Below are positions 48,728-57,757 of a stretch of 64,000 bases of DNA, one piece after another (position 1 is the first letter of the stretch; each line of letters begins with the position of its first letter). The stretch is from Halomicrococcus gelatinilyticus. Lineage in GTDB: Archaea > Halobacteriota > Halobacteria > Halobacteriales > Haladaptataceae. The stretch lies in contig CP100466.1 of assembly GCA_024227995.1 (NCBI GenBank), positions 248,001-312,000 of the forward strand, given 5' to 3'. The notes under the pieces are model-generated. The model ran no database searches. It worked only from the letters and a program-made list of their open reading frames with translations, and was not told the DNA's origin. The translations under genes and the position numbers were made by a program.

Positions 48728-49506
48728 TCGAGGATTTCGCCGACCTCCGCCAGCGAGTCGAGCACGTAGTCCGGCCGGACGTCGGCGCGCTCGACGTCGG
48801 CGCGGGTCGCTACGCCAGTCAGTACCAGCGCCGTCGTCATCCCCGTCCGCTCGCCGAGCGCGACGTCGGTGTCGAGTCGGTCGCCGACGACGAGGCAGTG
48901 CTCTGGGTCGACGCCGAGTCGTTCCAGCGCGGCCGCCGCCGTCTCCGGGGCGGGCTTGCCGAGCACCCGCTCCGGTTCGCGCGACGCCACGCCGGCGATT
49001 GCGTCGATGATGGCACCCGACCCGGGGACGAGTCGCTCGCCCGTCGGGATGGTCAGGTCGGGGTCCGTGCCGACGAACGTTGCGCCCGCTTCGAGCGCCC
49101 AGAACGCCTGCGTGAGCCGGTCGTAGTCGAACTCGCGGTCGATGGAGGCGACGAGGACGTCCGCCGCCTCGGGGTCCTCCGTGAGCGCGAACCCCGCGTC
49201 GCGGAGCCGACCGCAGAGGTGGGGTTCGCCGACGACGAACAGGTCGCTGCCGGGGTGCTCGGTCGCGAGGTACTCCACCGTGACGACGTCGGCGGTGAGC
49301 ACCTGCCAGGGGTCGACGGCGACGCCGTGGTCGCGCAGTCGGGCGACGTGGTGGTCTACCGGTCGCGTCGGGTTGTTCGAGCAGTAGAGGACGTCCAGGC
49401 CGGCCGCGCGCAGGGACCGTATCCCCTCGAGAGCGCCAGGCAGTCGCTCGTCGCCGCGGACGACGGTGCCGTCCACGTCCAGTATCGCACCGTGGAGTGA
49501 CGTCAT
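48724..49506 (-). CDS. HAD-IIA family phosphatase (NagD-like)
   Basis: The 260-residue protein has the HAD motif 'ILDVDGTVVRGDERLPGA' with the Asp nucleophile, 'LYCSNNPTRPVDHHVARL' (motif II Ser/Thr), the Lys motif 'GKPAPETAAAAL' and 'LVVGDRLDTDVALG' (motif IV). The cap insertion is of the IIA type. Substrates in the family include nucleotide monophosphates and 4-nitrophenyl phosphate. Cytoplasmic. Its stop overlaps the end of the photolyase gene by four bases (convergent). Confidence 0.92.
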   Translation of the reverse strand: MTSLHGAILDVDGTVVRGDERLPGALEGIRSLRAAGLDVLYCSNNPTRPVDHHVARLRDHGVAVDPWQVLTADVVTVEYLATEHPGSDLFVVGEPHLCGRLRDAGFALTEDPEAADVLVASIDREFDYDRLTQAFWALEAGATFVGTDPDLTIPTGERLVPGSGAIIDAIAGVASREPERVLGKPAPETAAAALERLGVDPEHCLVVGDRLDTDVALGERTGMTTALVLTGVATRADVERADVRPDYVLDSLAEVGEILD

Positions 49507-49601
49507 CGTCCGGACGGACGGCCGCGACGGTGTTGAATCCTCTTACCGGGTGACGAGGTTTATGCCCGTGCGGGCCGTCCCTGCGATGGAGGGGTTTCCA
49601 C

Positions 49602-50480
49602 GTGAGCGAACAGCGGACGGAGCGAGCAGCGGTCGATGAGGAGGTCGAGGACCGGTCCGCCGAGCCGGCCCCGCAGCAGCGGCGGATCTCCGAGAAACAG
49701 GCACGGCGGCGGGAACGCGAGTCACAGGAGCGGGCGGACGAGGCGGCGGCCGAGGAGACGGTCCACCTGAAGGTGTTCCGGTACGACCCGGACGTGCCGG
49801 AGAAGGCGGAGCCGCGGTTCGACCACTTCCACGTGCCGTACAAGCGAGGGTTGACGGTGCTGGACGCGCTCATCTACGCGCGCGACCACTTCGACTCGTC
49901 GTTGACCGTCCGTCACTCCTGCCGGCAGGCCATCTGCGGTAGCGACGCGGTGTTCATCAACGGCCGACAGCGGCTCGCCTGCCAGACGCAGGTCGCCGAC
50001 CTCGACGAACCGGTGATGGTCGAGCCGCTCCCCCACCAGGAGGTGGTGAAGGACCTCGTCGTGGACATGGAGCACTTCTACGACCAGATGAAGGCGGTCG
50101 ACCCGTTCTTCAGTCCGGACGAGATTCCGGACGGCGAACTCGTCGAACAGCGCCAGAGCCGCGCGAACCGCGAGGAGATCAAGATGGCGACGCGCTGCAT
50201 CTGGTGTGGCGCCTGCATGTCCTCGTGCAACATCGCGGCCGGGGACAACGAGTACCTCGGCCCGGCTGCCATCAACATGGCCTACCGGTTCGCGATGGAC
50301 GAGCGGGAGGGCGTCGCTGCGACGGAACAGCGGATCGACGACATGGACCAGACGCACGGCGTGTGGCGCTGTCAGACGCAGTTCTCCTGCACGAACGTCT
50401 GTCCGAAGGACATCCCGTTGACCGAGCACATACAGAACCTCAAACGCGAGGCGGTCAAGCACAACCTCCGGTTCTGGTAG
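49602..50480 (+). CDS. sdhB: Succinate dehydrogenase/fumarate reductase iron-sulfur subunit, stand-alone
   Basis: The GTG at 49602 gives 292 residues. An N-terminal ~50-residue charged segment is typical of haloarchaeal SdhB. The [2Fe-2S] site reads 'RHSCRQAICGSDAV' and 'RLACQTQV'; the [4Fe-4S] site 'CIWCGACMSSCN'; the [3Fe-4S] site 'SCTNVCPKD'. The protein wires electrons between the flavoprotein and quinone. No sdhA, sdhC or sdhD gene lies within this window, which is unusual because the four normally form one operon. Confidence 0.93.
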   Translation: MSEQRTERAAVDEEVEDRSAEPAPQQRRISEKQARRRERESQERADEAAAEETVHLKVFRYDPDVPEKAEPRFDHFHVPYKRGLTVLDALIYARDHFDSSLTVRHSCRQAICGSDAVFINGRQRLACQTQVADLDEPVMVEPLPHQEVVKDLVVDMEHFYDQMKAVDPFFSPDEIPDGELVEQRQSRANREEIKMATRCIWCGACMSSCNIAAGDNEYLGPAAINMAYRFAMDEREGVAATEQRIDDMDQTHGVWRCQTQFSCTNVCPKDIPLTEHIQNLKREAVKHNLRFW

Positions 50481-50718
50481 TCCGCTCGTCGTCGCCCGGC
50501 GTCGGTCGACCTCGCGTGCAGGGTGAATCAAAGCCCGGTCGAACGTCGGCGCGGTCGAGCGTCGGCGTCCCCGAACGGGTCCCCGTCGGTCGGTGCCGAA
50601 CGTATCGAGTCGACGTCAGGTTTGGTCCCGGTCAGGTATTCGGTACGACACCATCCAACGCCGGAAAAATGACAGTTCGCCGAAAGGGATTACTCGTTGC
50701 TCCTCTACTAGCGGAGCG

Positions 50719-52455
50719 ATGGTACAAATCGGAACCGACGTAGTGGCCTCCGTCCTGATGGGGACGCTGCTGCTGGTCGTCCTTTACTTCATCCTCAGCA
50801 TCGAGGACTGGCGGTCGTACGCGCCGACAGTCGGGGGGACGGCGGGAGCGGAGGAACGGAGAACCGAGTACGTCGAGAAGCCGTCGGGGTGGATACGGTG
50901 GTTGACGACGGTCGACCACAAGGACATCGGCCTGCTGTACGGCGTCTACTCGCTCATCACGTTCACGTGGGGCGGGCTCTCCGTGCTGCTGATGCGAGTC
51001 GAACTGTTCGCGCCCGAGACCGACATTATGTCGGCGAACCTTTACAACGCGCTGTTGACGACCCACGGCATCACGATGCTGCTCCTCTTCGGGACGCCGA
51101 TGATCGCGGCGTTCGGGAACTACTTCATCCCGCTGCTGATCGGGGCCGACGACATGGCGTTCCCGCGCATCAACGCCATCGCGTTCTGGATGCTGCCGCC
51201 GGCGGCGCTGCTCGTCTGGTCGGGCTTCTTCGTTCCGGCGTTCGCGCCCGCCGAGACGAGCTGGACGATGTACACGCCGCTGTCCATCGAGCAACCGAGC
51301 CCCGGCGTGGACATGATGCTCCTCGGGTTGCACCTGTCCGGGGTCGCGACGACGATGGGGGCGATCAACTTCATCGCCACCATCTTCACCGAACGCGACA
51401 TCGAGTGGCCGCAGCTCGACCTGTTCTCGTGGACGCTGCTGACGCAGTCGGGCATCATCCTGTTCGCGTTCCCGCTGCTGGGGAGCGCGCTGCTGATGCT
51501 GCTGCTCGACCGCAACTTCGGCACCACGTTCTTCGCCGCCGAGGGCGGCGGACCCCTCCTCTGGCAACACCTGTTCTGGTTCTTCGGCCACCCGGAGGTG
51601 TACATCCTCATCCTCCCGCCGATGGGTATCGTCAGCCTGGTGCTGCCGCGGTTCTCCGGCCGCAAGCTGTTCGGCTACAAGTTCGTCGTCTACTCGACGC
51701 TGGCGATCGGCGTGCTGAGCTTCGGCGTCTGGGCCCACCACATGTTCGCCACCGGCATCGACCCGCGGGTGCGCGCCAGTTTCATGGCGGTGTCGCTGGC
51801 CATCGCCGTGCCGAGCGCAGTGAAGGTGTTCAACTGGATCACCACCATGTGGAACGGGAACATCAGGATGGCCGCGCCGATGCTGTTCTGTCTCGGTTTC
51901 CTGCAGAACTTCATCATCGGCGGGGTGACGGGCGTGTTCCTCGCCTCCATCCCCGTCGACCTCATCCTCCACGACACCTACTACGTCGTCGGGCACTTCC
52001 ACTTCCTGGTCATGGGCGCCATCGCGGTCGCGCTCTTCTCCGCGTTCTACTACTGGTTCCCCATCTACGCGGGGCGGATGTACCAGACGCAACTCGCCCG
52101 CTGGCACTTCTGGCTGACCATGATCGGGACGAACGTGACGTTCTTCGCGCTGTTGCTGCTGGGCTACGGCGGCATGCCGCGGCGGTACGCGACCTACCTC
52201 CCGCAGTTCACCGACCTGCACCAGATCGCCACCATCGGCGCGCTCGTCATCGGCGTCGGGCAGCTCATCTTCGTCTGGAACATGGTCCAGTCCTGGTTCG
52301 AGGGACCGCTCGTCGAGGACCCCGACCCCTGGAACCTCGAGGAGGAAGACATGCTGTCGCCCGAGTGGCGCTGGTTCGCCCGGCGGCAGGAGACCGCGCT
52401 CGCCGACGGGGCGGGCGACGAGGCGGAGCCGTCCGAGTCGGGAGGTGACGACTGA
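50719..52455 (+). CDS. coxA: Heme-copper terminal oxidase subunit I
   Basis: The ATG at 50719 gives 578 residues. The low-spin heme ligand is in 'LTTHGITMLLLFGTPMIAAF'. The CuB/Tyr helix reads 'WFFGHPEVYILILPPMGIV', with Glu, Val and Tyr as in A1-type enzymes. The CuB histidines are in 'WAHHMFATG', and the heme a3 and a ligands in 'HDTYYVVGHFHFLV'. Twelve helices follow an extra N-terminal helix. It reduces O2 to water and pumps protons. Subunit II is not adjacent; the only partner is the small DUF6684 gene, which overlaps by one base. Confidence 0.94.
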   Translation: MVQIGTDVVASVLMGTLLLVVLYFILSIEDWRSYAPTVGGTAGAEERRTEYVEKPSGWIRWLTTVDHKDIGLLYGVYSLITFTWGGLSVLLMRVELFAPETDIMSANLYNALLTTHGITMLLLFGTPMIAAFGNYFIPLLIGADDMAFPRINAIAFWMLPPAALLVWSGFFVPAFAPAETSWTMYTPLSIEQPSPGVDMMLLGLHLSGVATTMGAINFIATIFTERDIEWPQLDLFSWTLLTQSGIILFAFPLLGSALLMLLLDRNFGTTFFAAEGGGPLLWQHLFWFFGHPEVYILILPPMGIVSLVLPRFSGRKLFGYKFVVYSTLAIGVLSFGVWAHHMFATGIDPRVRASFMAVSLAIAVPSAVKVFNWITTMWNGNIRMAAPMLFCLGFLQNFIIGGVTGVFLASIPVDLILHDTYYVVGHFHFLVMGAIAVALFSAFYYWFPIYAGRMYQTQLARWHFWLTMIGTNVTFFALLLLGYGGMPRRYATYLPQFTDLHQIATIGALVIGVGQLIFVWNMVQSWFEGPLVEDPDPWNLEEEDMLSPEWRWFARRQETALADGAGDEAEPSESGGDD

Positions 52456-52664
52456 TGCCCCACTCCGTCTGGAACCGCGAGACGATACTCGACATCACGG
52501 TCAACATCGTCCCCCTGTTCATCCTGGGGTTCTTCATCGCCCTCTTCCTGATCACCTCTCCGTGGGGGTCCCAGCCGTTCTACGAGGCGATCAGCATCGG
52601 GTTGACGCTCATCCCGCTCGTCCTCCTCGGACTGCTGACGTACATCGCGGCGAAGTACCTCTGA
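52455..52664 (+). CDS. DUF6684-family small membrane protein
   Basis: The ATG shares a base with the oxidase stop (TGATG), and 'GGGAGGTGA' is a ribosome-binding site about 10 bases ahead. The 69-residue protein has two helices ('DITVNIVPLFILGFFIALFL' and 'ISIGLTLIPLVLLGLLTYI'), a layout described for DUF6684 proteins beside haloarchaeal oxidase genes. Translational coupling suggests a small subunit or assembly factor of the oxidase. Function not proven. Confidence 0.8.
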   Translation: MPHSVWNRETILDITVNIVPLFILGFFIALFLITSPWGSQPFYEAISIGLTLIPLVLLGLLTYIAAKYL

Positions 52665-52732
52665 GCGTCGGCTGGGACCACGGGACCTGGACCGCCGGCA
52701 GCGACTTGTCCGGTGGGTCCCTAGCCCCGCTC

Positions 52733-53170
52733 ATGTACACCGGGAAGACCGAGCAGCCCTGCTGTCTCTGCGACGACCCGGACGCGCCGGTCCGCGTCGA
52801 CCTGCCGCCGCGGGCCATCCCCGAGATGAAGTACGGCGGCGCAATCGCGTGGCGCGACGTCGTCGGCGAGGTGTCCATCCACTTCTGCGAGAGCGACTGG
52901 GCCGTCGTCCGCGACCTCGTGCTGGAGACGGGCATGAGTCCGCTCCCGCGGTGCAACGTCGCCCGCGCCTCCTTCGACCTCCGGGAGGACTTCGAGGCGA
53001 TGCTGGACCGCACCCGCGACGAACCCGACCAGAGCCCCGTCGAGTCGCGGATGCGCGAGCGCAGCGACCGCGTGCGGGCCGAGTACGGCGGCGACTCTCT
53101 CCACACCGAGCGCGACCTCGTCGAGGCGACAGTCGTCAACTGGGTCCTCGACGGCGACGCGGGCACGTAG
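52733..53170 (+). CDS. Cysteine-containing hypothetical protein
   Basis: The ATG at 52733 gives 145 residues. 'TEQPCCLCDDPDAP' has a CCxxC-like start and 'IHFCESDWAVVRDL' a further Cys; 'LPRCNVARASFDLREDFEAM' follows. A helical, charged C-terminus ends in 'VVNWVLDGDAGT'. The cysteines may bind zinc. I do not recognise the family. It follows the oxidase pair by 68 bases on the same strand and may be cotranscribed. Confidence 0.55.
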   Translation: MYTGKTEQPCCLCDDPDAPVRVDLPPRAIPEMKYGGAIAWRDVVGEVSIHFCESDWAVVRDLVLETGMSPLPRCNVARASFDLREDFEAMLDRTRDEPDQSPVESRMRERSDRVRAEYGGDSLHTERDLVEATVVNWVLDGDAGT

Positions 53171-53322
53171 GTCTCCGCGTCCCAGTTCCGCCGCCCGTCC
53201 GAGTTCCGGACGGCAGCCCCCGTGCTGGTCCCGTCGACCGAGCGGTTCGTCCGGCGACACGTCGCCGCACCGCGACGTGTGCTAGCACTTATCTATCGAC
53301 TGCGCGAAGTCGACAGTTGGGG

Positions 53323-54702
53323 GTGACAGTCGTGTCTCTGGCGACCGTTCCGCGGTACGACAGCACCAGGGCGTCGGAGTCGGACGGTCAGGCGGTCGTC
53401 GTCGGCGCAGGCATGGCCGGCCTGCTCGCGGCCCGCGTCCTCGCCGACGGGTTCGACGAGGTGACGGTCGTCGACCGCGACCCGCTCCCGGACGACCCCG
53501 TCGCCCGCCGTGGGGTGCCGCAGTCCCGGCACGTCCACGTCATGCTGACGGCCGCCCAGTCCACGCTGGACGACCTGCTGACCGGATACGGCGAGGAGTT
53601 GCTCGCTGCCGACGGGTTGCTCGTCGACGCCGCGCGCGACGTCAACTTCTTCATCGAGGGCGACTACCTCGCCGACGGCCCGCGACGCATCCCCCAGTAC
53701 TGTGCCACGCGGCGACTGTACGAGTGGATCGCTCGTCGCCTCGTCGCCGACATCGACGGGGTCGAACTGCGACCCAGCTGCCTGTTCACGGAGTACCTCG
53801 CCGACGACGCGGCCACGGTCGTCGACGGCGTCGAGATCAGGAACGATGCGGGAGACGTGGAGAAACTCACCGCCGACCTGGTCGTCGACGCGACCGGTCG
53901 GACGAGTCGAACGCCGACCTGGCTGGAGACGCACGACTACGCACCGCCGCCCGTTGACGAGGTGTTCATCGACCTGGCGTACAGCACCACCTTGGTCGAG
54001 CGTCCCGCCGACGACCGCCGCTCGTTCGTCGTCACGCCCTCGTCGTCGTGTCCGCGCGGCGCCGGGATGCTCCCCGTCGAGGGCGGACGCTGGCTGGTGA
54101 CCCTGTTCGGCGTCCACGGCGAGTACCCGCCGGCGGACCCGGCCGGGTTCGTCGAGTTCGCCGCGACCCTTCCCGTTCCCGACCCGCACCGACTGCTCGA
54201 CGAGCACCGGTGGACCGCAGCGGACGTCGTCCACTACCGCTTCCCGACCAACGTCAGGCGCCGATACGAGGACCTGGACCGCTTCCCCGAGGGACTGGTC
54301 GTCGTCGGGGACGCGATCGCCAGTTTCAACCCCATCTACGCGCAGGGGATGTCGGTCGCCGCGCTCGAATCGCTGCTCCTCTACGACGTCCTCGCGTCGG
54401 GCGGCCGCGACGACGCGGGACGACGGTTCTTCGACCGGAGCGAGGCGGTCGTCGACGCCGCCTGGAACATGGCGGTGGGTTCGGACTTCCAGTTCCCACG
54501 GACGGCGGGTCCACGGCCTCGCGGAACGGCGCTGACGGGTCGCTACCTCGCCCGGCTGGCCCGCAGGGCGCACGCCGACGGCGTGCTCCGGGACGCCTTC
54601 TTCCGCGTGATGATGATGGAGGAGCATCCAGTAACGCTGTTCCGTCCCGGGGTCGCGTGGCGGGTGCTCGGGCCCGCCGGCGGGGCGCTCACCCCGTCGT
54701 GA
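53323..54702 (+). CDS. FAD-dependent oxidoreductase (geranylgeranyl reductase/monooxygenase-like)
   Basis: The GTG at 53323 gives 459 residues; another GTG three codons later also fits. The N-terminal FAD-binding Rossmann motif is 'VVVGAGMAGLLAARVLAD', then 'VTVVDRDPLPDDPVARRGVP'. 'LVVDATGRTSRTPTWLE' is the 'DG/GATGR' segment and 'GLVVVGDAIASFNPIYAQGM' the third FAD motif. The substrate domain resembles squalene epoxidase and PHBH-type monooxygenases. Substrate unknown. The open frame upstream is a shadow. Its 3' end overlaps the divergent lipoprotein gene by 14 bases. Confidence 0.87.
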   Translation: MTVVSLATVPRYDSTRASESDGQAVVVGAGMAGLLAARVLADGFDEVTVVDRDPLPDDPVARRGVPQSRHVHVMLTAAQSTLDDLLTGYGEELLAADGLLVDAARDVNFFIEGDYLADGPRRIPQYCATRRLYEWIARRLVADIDGVELRPSCLFTEYLADDAATVVDGVEIRNDAGDVEKLTADLVVDATGRTSRTPTWLETHDYAPPPVDEVFIDLAYSTTLVERPADDRRSFVVTPSSSCPRGAGMLPVEGGRWLVTLFGVHGEYPPADPAGFVEFAATLPVPDPHRLLDEHRWTAADVVHYRFPTNVRRRYEDLDRFPEGLVVVGDAIASFNPIYAQGMSVAALESLLLYDVLASGGRDDAGRRFFDRSEAVVDAAWNMAVGSDFQFPRTAGPRPRGTALTGRYLARLARRAHADGVLRDAFFRVMMMEEHPVTLFRPGVAWRVLGPAGGALTPS

Positions 54703-55243
54703 CCGTCGCGGTGTAGTTCTCGAACGACTGCGGCTTCGACCCCTGCCCGACCGCGTCGGTCGTCCCGTCGTCGAGGTCGACCACGACAGCCCGACCGCCG
54801 TAGCCGTGCGTCTCGTCGTGGCCCCTGACGACGACGTAGCGCGTCCCCGACGGAATCTCGACGGTGTCGGACCGCGTGAACCGTTGCGTTCCGTGTGCGT
54901 GCACCAGTTCGCGCCGGCCGAGCTGGTCGCCGGCGAGCGTCTCGACCTGCCACCAGTTCGCGTACCCCGGTTCGCCGTCGTCGTCGTGGAACAGCGTCAC
55001 CGAGAACCGGTACGACTCCCCGTCGCCATCGTACTCGACACCGACGACGTTCGCCTCGCGGAGGTCCAGCGACTCCGCTGTCGGCGTGGTCGTGGTGGTC
55101 CCCGTCCCGGTCGCGTTTGTCGATTGCGTCGATTCCGTTCCCGCGTCGGCGTCGTCCGGCGACGCCGAACAGTCGGCCAGCGCGGCGAGCGTCGGCGCTC
55201 CGGCGACCGCGACGAACCGCCGCCGTGTGAGTTCTCTCGCCAT
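54689..55243 (-). CDS. Tat-exported hypothetical protein
   Basis: The 184-residue protein has 'LTRRRFVAVAGAPTLAALA', a Tat-type twin-arginine leader, followed by Cys and an acidic then Thr/Ser-rich stalk. The lipobox 'LADC' departs from the usual consensus, so lipidation is uncertain. The mature domain is beta-rich ('SYRFSVTLFHDDDGEPGY', 'TRYVVVRGHDETHGYGG'). It is convergent with the FAD oxidoreductase with a 14-base overlap. Function unknown. Confidence 0.7.
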   Translation of the reverse strand: MARELTRRRFVAVAGAPTLAALADCSASPDDADAGTESTQSTNATGTGTTTTTPTAESLDLREANVVGVEYDGDGESYRFSVTLFHDDDGEPGYANWWQVETLAGDQLGRRELVHAHGTQRFTRSDTVEIPSGTRYVVVRGHDETHGYGGRAVVVDLDDGTTDAVGQGSKPQSFENYTATVTTG

Positions 55244-55632
55244 GGTCGACTGCTTCGACCGGGGCGGGCTTCACTGCTGGGGGCAGCGGTAGCTGGTCGG
55301 GGAGCGTTCGAGGAGAAGACGGTAGGCCGTTACGCCGGTCGACCGGCGCGTCGTCCGCGACGTCGTCACGTTCGACCGCTCCGTCGGGGTGGGAGCGGTG
55401 GTACGGCCCGTCGACTGCGAGCGAGAGCGCACCGAGGTCGCGCAGGAACACGGCGAGTTCGACGACGCCGCCGAACACGGGCACCTGGGTGACCAGGGTT
55501 CGGGGCCGTCCGACGGGTTCCGATCCGACGCATCCGACGACCGCTATCGCTGTCGGCGGCCAATCCCGACTGTCGCGGCCACCGGCACCGAGATGAACCG
55601 GATTTACGTCTCCGTTGCTCGTGGGAACTCTC
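55244..55632. other. Intergenic stretch with a possible small gene remnant
   Basis: Reading the minus strand from about 55590 to 55370, codons have strong G/C third positions and encode hydrophobic segments ('VPVFGGVVELAVFLRDLG' and 'ALSLAVDGPYHRS'), as expected for a fragment of a membrane protein. There is no clean stop before the next gene, and a start is uncertain. I leave it as a possible remnant. The rest holds the promoter of the regulator at 55633. Confidence 0.35.
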
Positions 55633-56598
55633 ATGGACGGTGAGTTGAACGAGACAACCCTCTCGCCCGACGAGGCGTTCGCCGCGCTCGGGCACGACAT
55701 CCGCGTCCAGATCCTGAAGACGCTCGCGACGGCCGACAGGGACGACCGGCCGATGTCGTTCTCCGACCTGCGCGAGCGTATCGGAACGGTCGACTCGGCG
55801 AAGTTCAACTACCACCTCGACACGCTGGTCGGCCACTTCGTCGAACGGACCGACGACGGGTACGACCTCCGGCGGGCCGGCGGTCGCGTGTCCGAAGCCA
55901 TCCTCTCGGGAGCGGTGACCGACGACCCGGTGCTCGAACTGACCCGGATCGGCGAGGCGTGCCATCACTGCGGTCGCCAGATGGCGTTGACCTATCGCCA
56001 GGAACGGGTCGCGACGTACTGCGCGGAGTGTGGGGGCACGTTCGGCACGAGCACCCGACAGGAGGCGGAGAACGTCCCCGAAGAGTACGGCTTCCTCGGC
56101 TACCTTCGTCTCCCGCCCGCCGGGATGGCCGACCGGACGCCGACCGAGGTCCACGAAGCCGCCCACACGTGGAGCCTGTCGGAGCGACTGCTTGCTGCCA
56201 CGGGGACGTGTCCGCGGTGCTCGGCGACGCTCGACGAGTGGCTCACCGTCTGCGAGGACCACCAGCTGGGCGACGGCGAGTGCGACGAGTGCACCAACAG
56301 ATTCGCCGTCATGCACTCGGCCAGCTGTACGAACTGCATCTTCGACCAGCGCGTCGCGTGCGGCAGTGCCCTCCTCGACACGACGGAACTGCAGTCGTTT
56401 TTGACCGCTCACGACGTCAACCTCGTCTCACCGGAGTACGAGCGGTTCTCCTCGGTCATGCTGAACTACGAGGAGACCGTCGTCGAGACGGACCCGCTCG
56501 AGGCCCGTCTGACGTTCAGCGTCGACGGCGACGCGCTCAGCCTGACCGTCGACGAGGAACTGACAGTCCTCGACGCAGAGAGGCACGACGCTCGCTGA
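55633..56598 (+). CDS. Winged-helix regulator with zinc-ribbon C-terminal region
   Basis: The ATG at 55633 gives 321 residues. The N-terminal ~95 residues are an ArsR-type winged helix ('FAALGHDIRVQILKTLAT' and 'FSDLRERIGTVDSAKFNYHL'). A long C-terminal part is full of paired cysteines: 'CHHCGRQMALTY', 'YCAECGG', 'CPRCSATLDEW', 'CDECTNRF' and 'CTNCIFDQ', forming several zinc ribbons. This architecture is a haloarchaeal helix-turn-helix family (DUF7351/DUF7347-like). It probably senses metal or redox state. Stand-alone gene. Confidence 0.82.
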   Translation: MDGELNETTLSPDEAFAALGHDIRVQILKTLATADRDDRPMSFSDLRERIGTVDSAKFNYHLDTLVGHFVERTDDGYDLRRAGGRVSEAILSGAVTDDPVLELTRIGEACHHCGRQMALTYRQERVATYCAECGGTFGTSTRQEAENVPEEYGFLGYLRLPPAGMADRTPTEVHEAAHTWSLSERLLAATGTCPRCSATLDEWLTVCEDHQLGDGECDECTNRFAVMHSASCTNCIFDQRVACGSALLDTTELQSFLTAHDVNLVSPEYERFSSVMLNYEETVVETDPLEARLTFSVDGDALSLTVDEELTVLDAERHDAR

Positions 56599-56619
56599 CG
56601 GCCGCCGGTCCGTGCCCGC

Positions 56620-57593
56620 TCAGGCGTCGACCCACGCGAGCGGGACGCACCGCCCGTGGACGCTCTCGGGGACGGGTACCGTGCCCGCTCGCTCCCAGCC
56701 GTCGGGTCCGTGACGGAGGAGCGTCCCCCGGTGGGTCGCGGCCAGGACGCCGTCGTCGCGCGCACACCAGCCGACCGGCACCTCCTCCGGGGTCGGCGAC
56801 CGGACCGCTTCGAGGGTTCGGCCGTCACGACACTCGAACAGCGCGTGGTCGCGGTCGTCCTCCCAGGACCCCGGGGGCGTCGGCGACCCGCCGGCGAAGA
56901 TGACGCCGTCGTCGTCGAGCGACTCGCGGAAGTAGTCCTGCCGATGGGCAGCGTCCAGTCGCGTCCACGTCCGGCCGGCGTCGGTGGTCCGGTAGAGACC
57001 GCTGCCGGTCGCGGCGGTCATCGTCTCGCCGTCTTCCACGCAGACGTGGTGGACGTCGTCGGTGTGAGGGGCGTCGAAGCCCTCGATGCACCTGCTCGTC
57101 CAGGTGTCGCCGCCGTCGTCGCTGACGTAGACGCCGCCGACCTCGACGCCGGCCACGACGCGGTCCGGTTCTCCAGCAGGGACGTGGAGGTCCCGGACCT
57201 GCGCGACGTCGTCGTGGCGGTCGATTCCCCAGTCGTCGCGCTCCGCACCTCCCGGAACCCGTCGAGTTCGTGCCACTCCAGGGCCGGCCCGGGGCCACCG
57301 CTCACGTCGGCGACGTAGGCGTGTGCGGGCCGCGTCCCTGCGTAGAGTCGGCCGTCGTCGCTCGCGCCGACGGCGTAGACCTGCTCACGGGGGACACCGA
57401 GGTCCGTCCACTCGCCGCCGGCGGGGGAGTGGTACAGCCCCGTCTCCGTGGCTGCGAACACACCGTCGACCCCGTCGAAGGTCCGCACGCATAGCGTCCG
57501 CCCCGCCGACAGCACGCGCTCCACGTCGCTATCCGCGGCGGTGGTGACGTCCGCCACCCGAGACACCCCATCGTCGCTTCCGACGAGTAGCAT
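56620..57593 (-). pseudogene. BNR/sialidase-like beta-propeller protein, frameshifted
   Basis: The start 'MLLVGSDDGVSRVADVTTAA' is in one minus-strand frame, from ATG 57591-57593 down to about 57250. From there 'ERDDWGIDRHDDVAQVRDL' continues in another frame to the stop at 56620. The two halves are seamless in homology: 'ETGLYHSPAGGEWTDLG', then 'GVYVSDDGGDTWTSRCIEGF', then 'GLYRTTDAGRTWTRL', the Asp-box blades of BNR propellers. A single-base change near 57238-57262 separates them, so it is either a real pseudogene or a sequencing error. The product would be a cytoplasmic or exported glycosidase-type propeller. Confidence 0.75.
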
Positions 57594-57757
57594 ACCTGTG
57601 GGAAGCGCCAGACTCCACAAAAGTCCTCGCTGAACCGGGTTTTTGTTGTCGATCCGGATGGAGTCGCCGTCGCCGCGCCCGGGCCGCCCGCGGACGCAAG
57701 CCACCGCGTGGTCGCCATGGCCCGCGCGCTTAACGGACTCGGGAGTGAACTGTCTCC

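Noticed and set aside
47207..49873. 888-codon open frame on the minus strand
   Set aside because: It runs antisense through the photolyase and across the HAD phosphatase in another frame. No homology, Arg/Val-rich composition typical of shadows.
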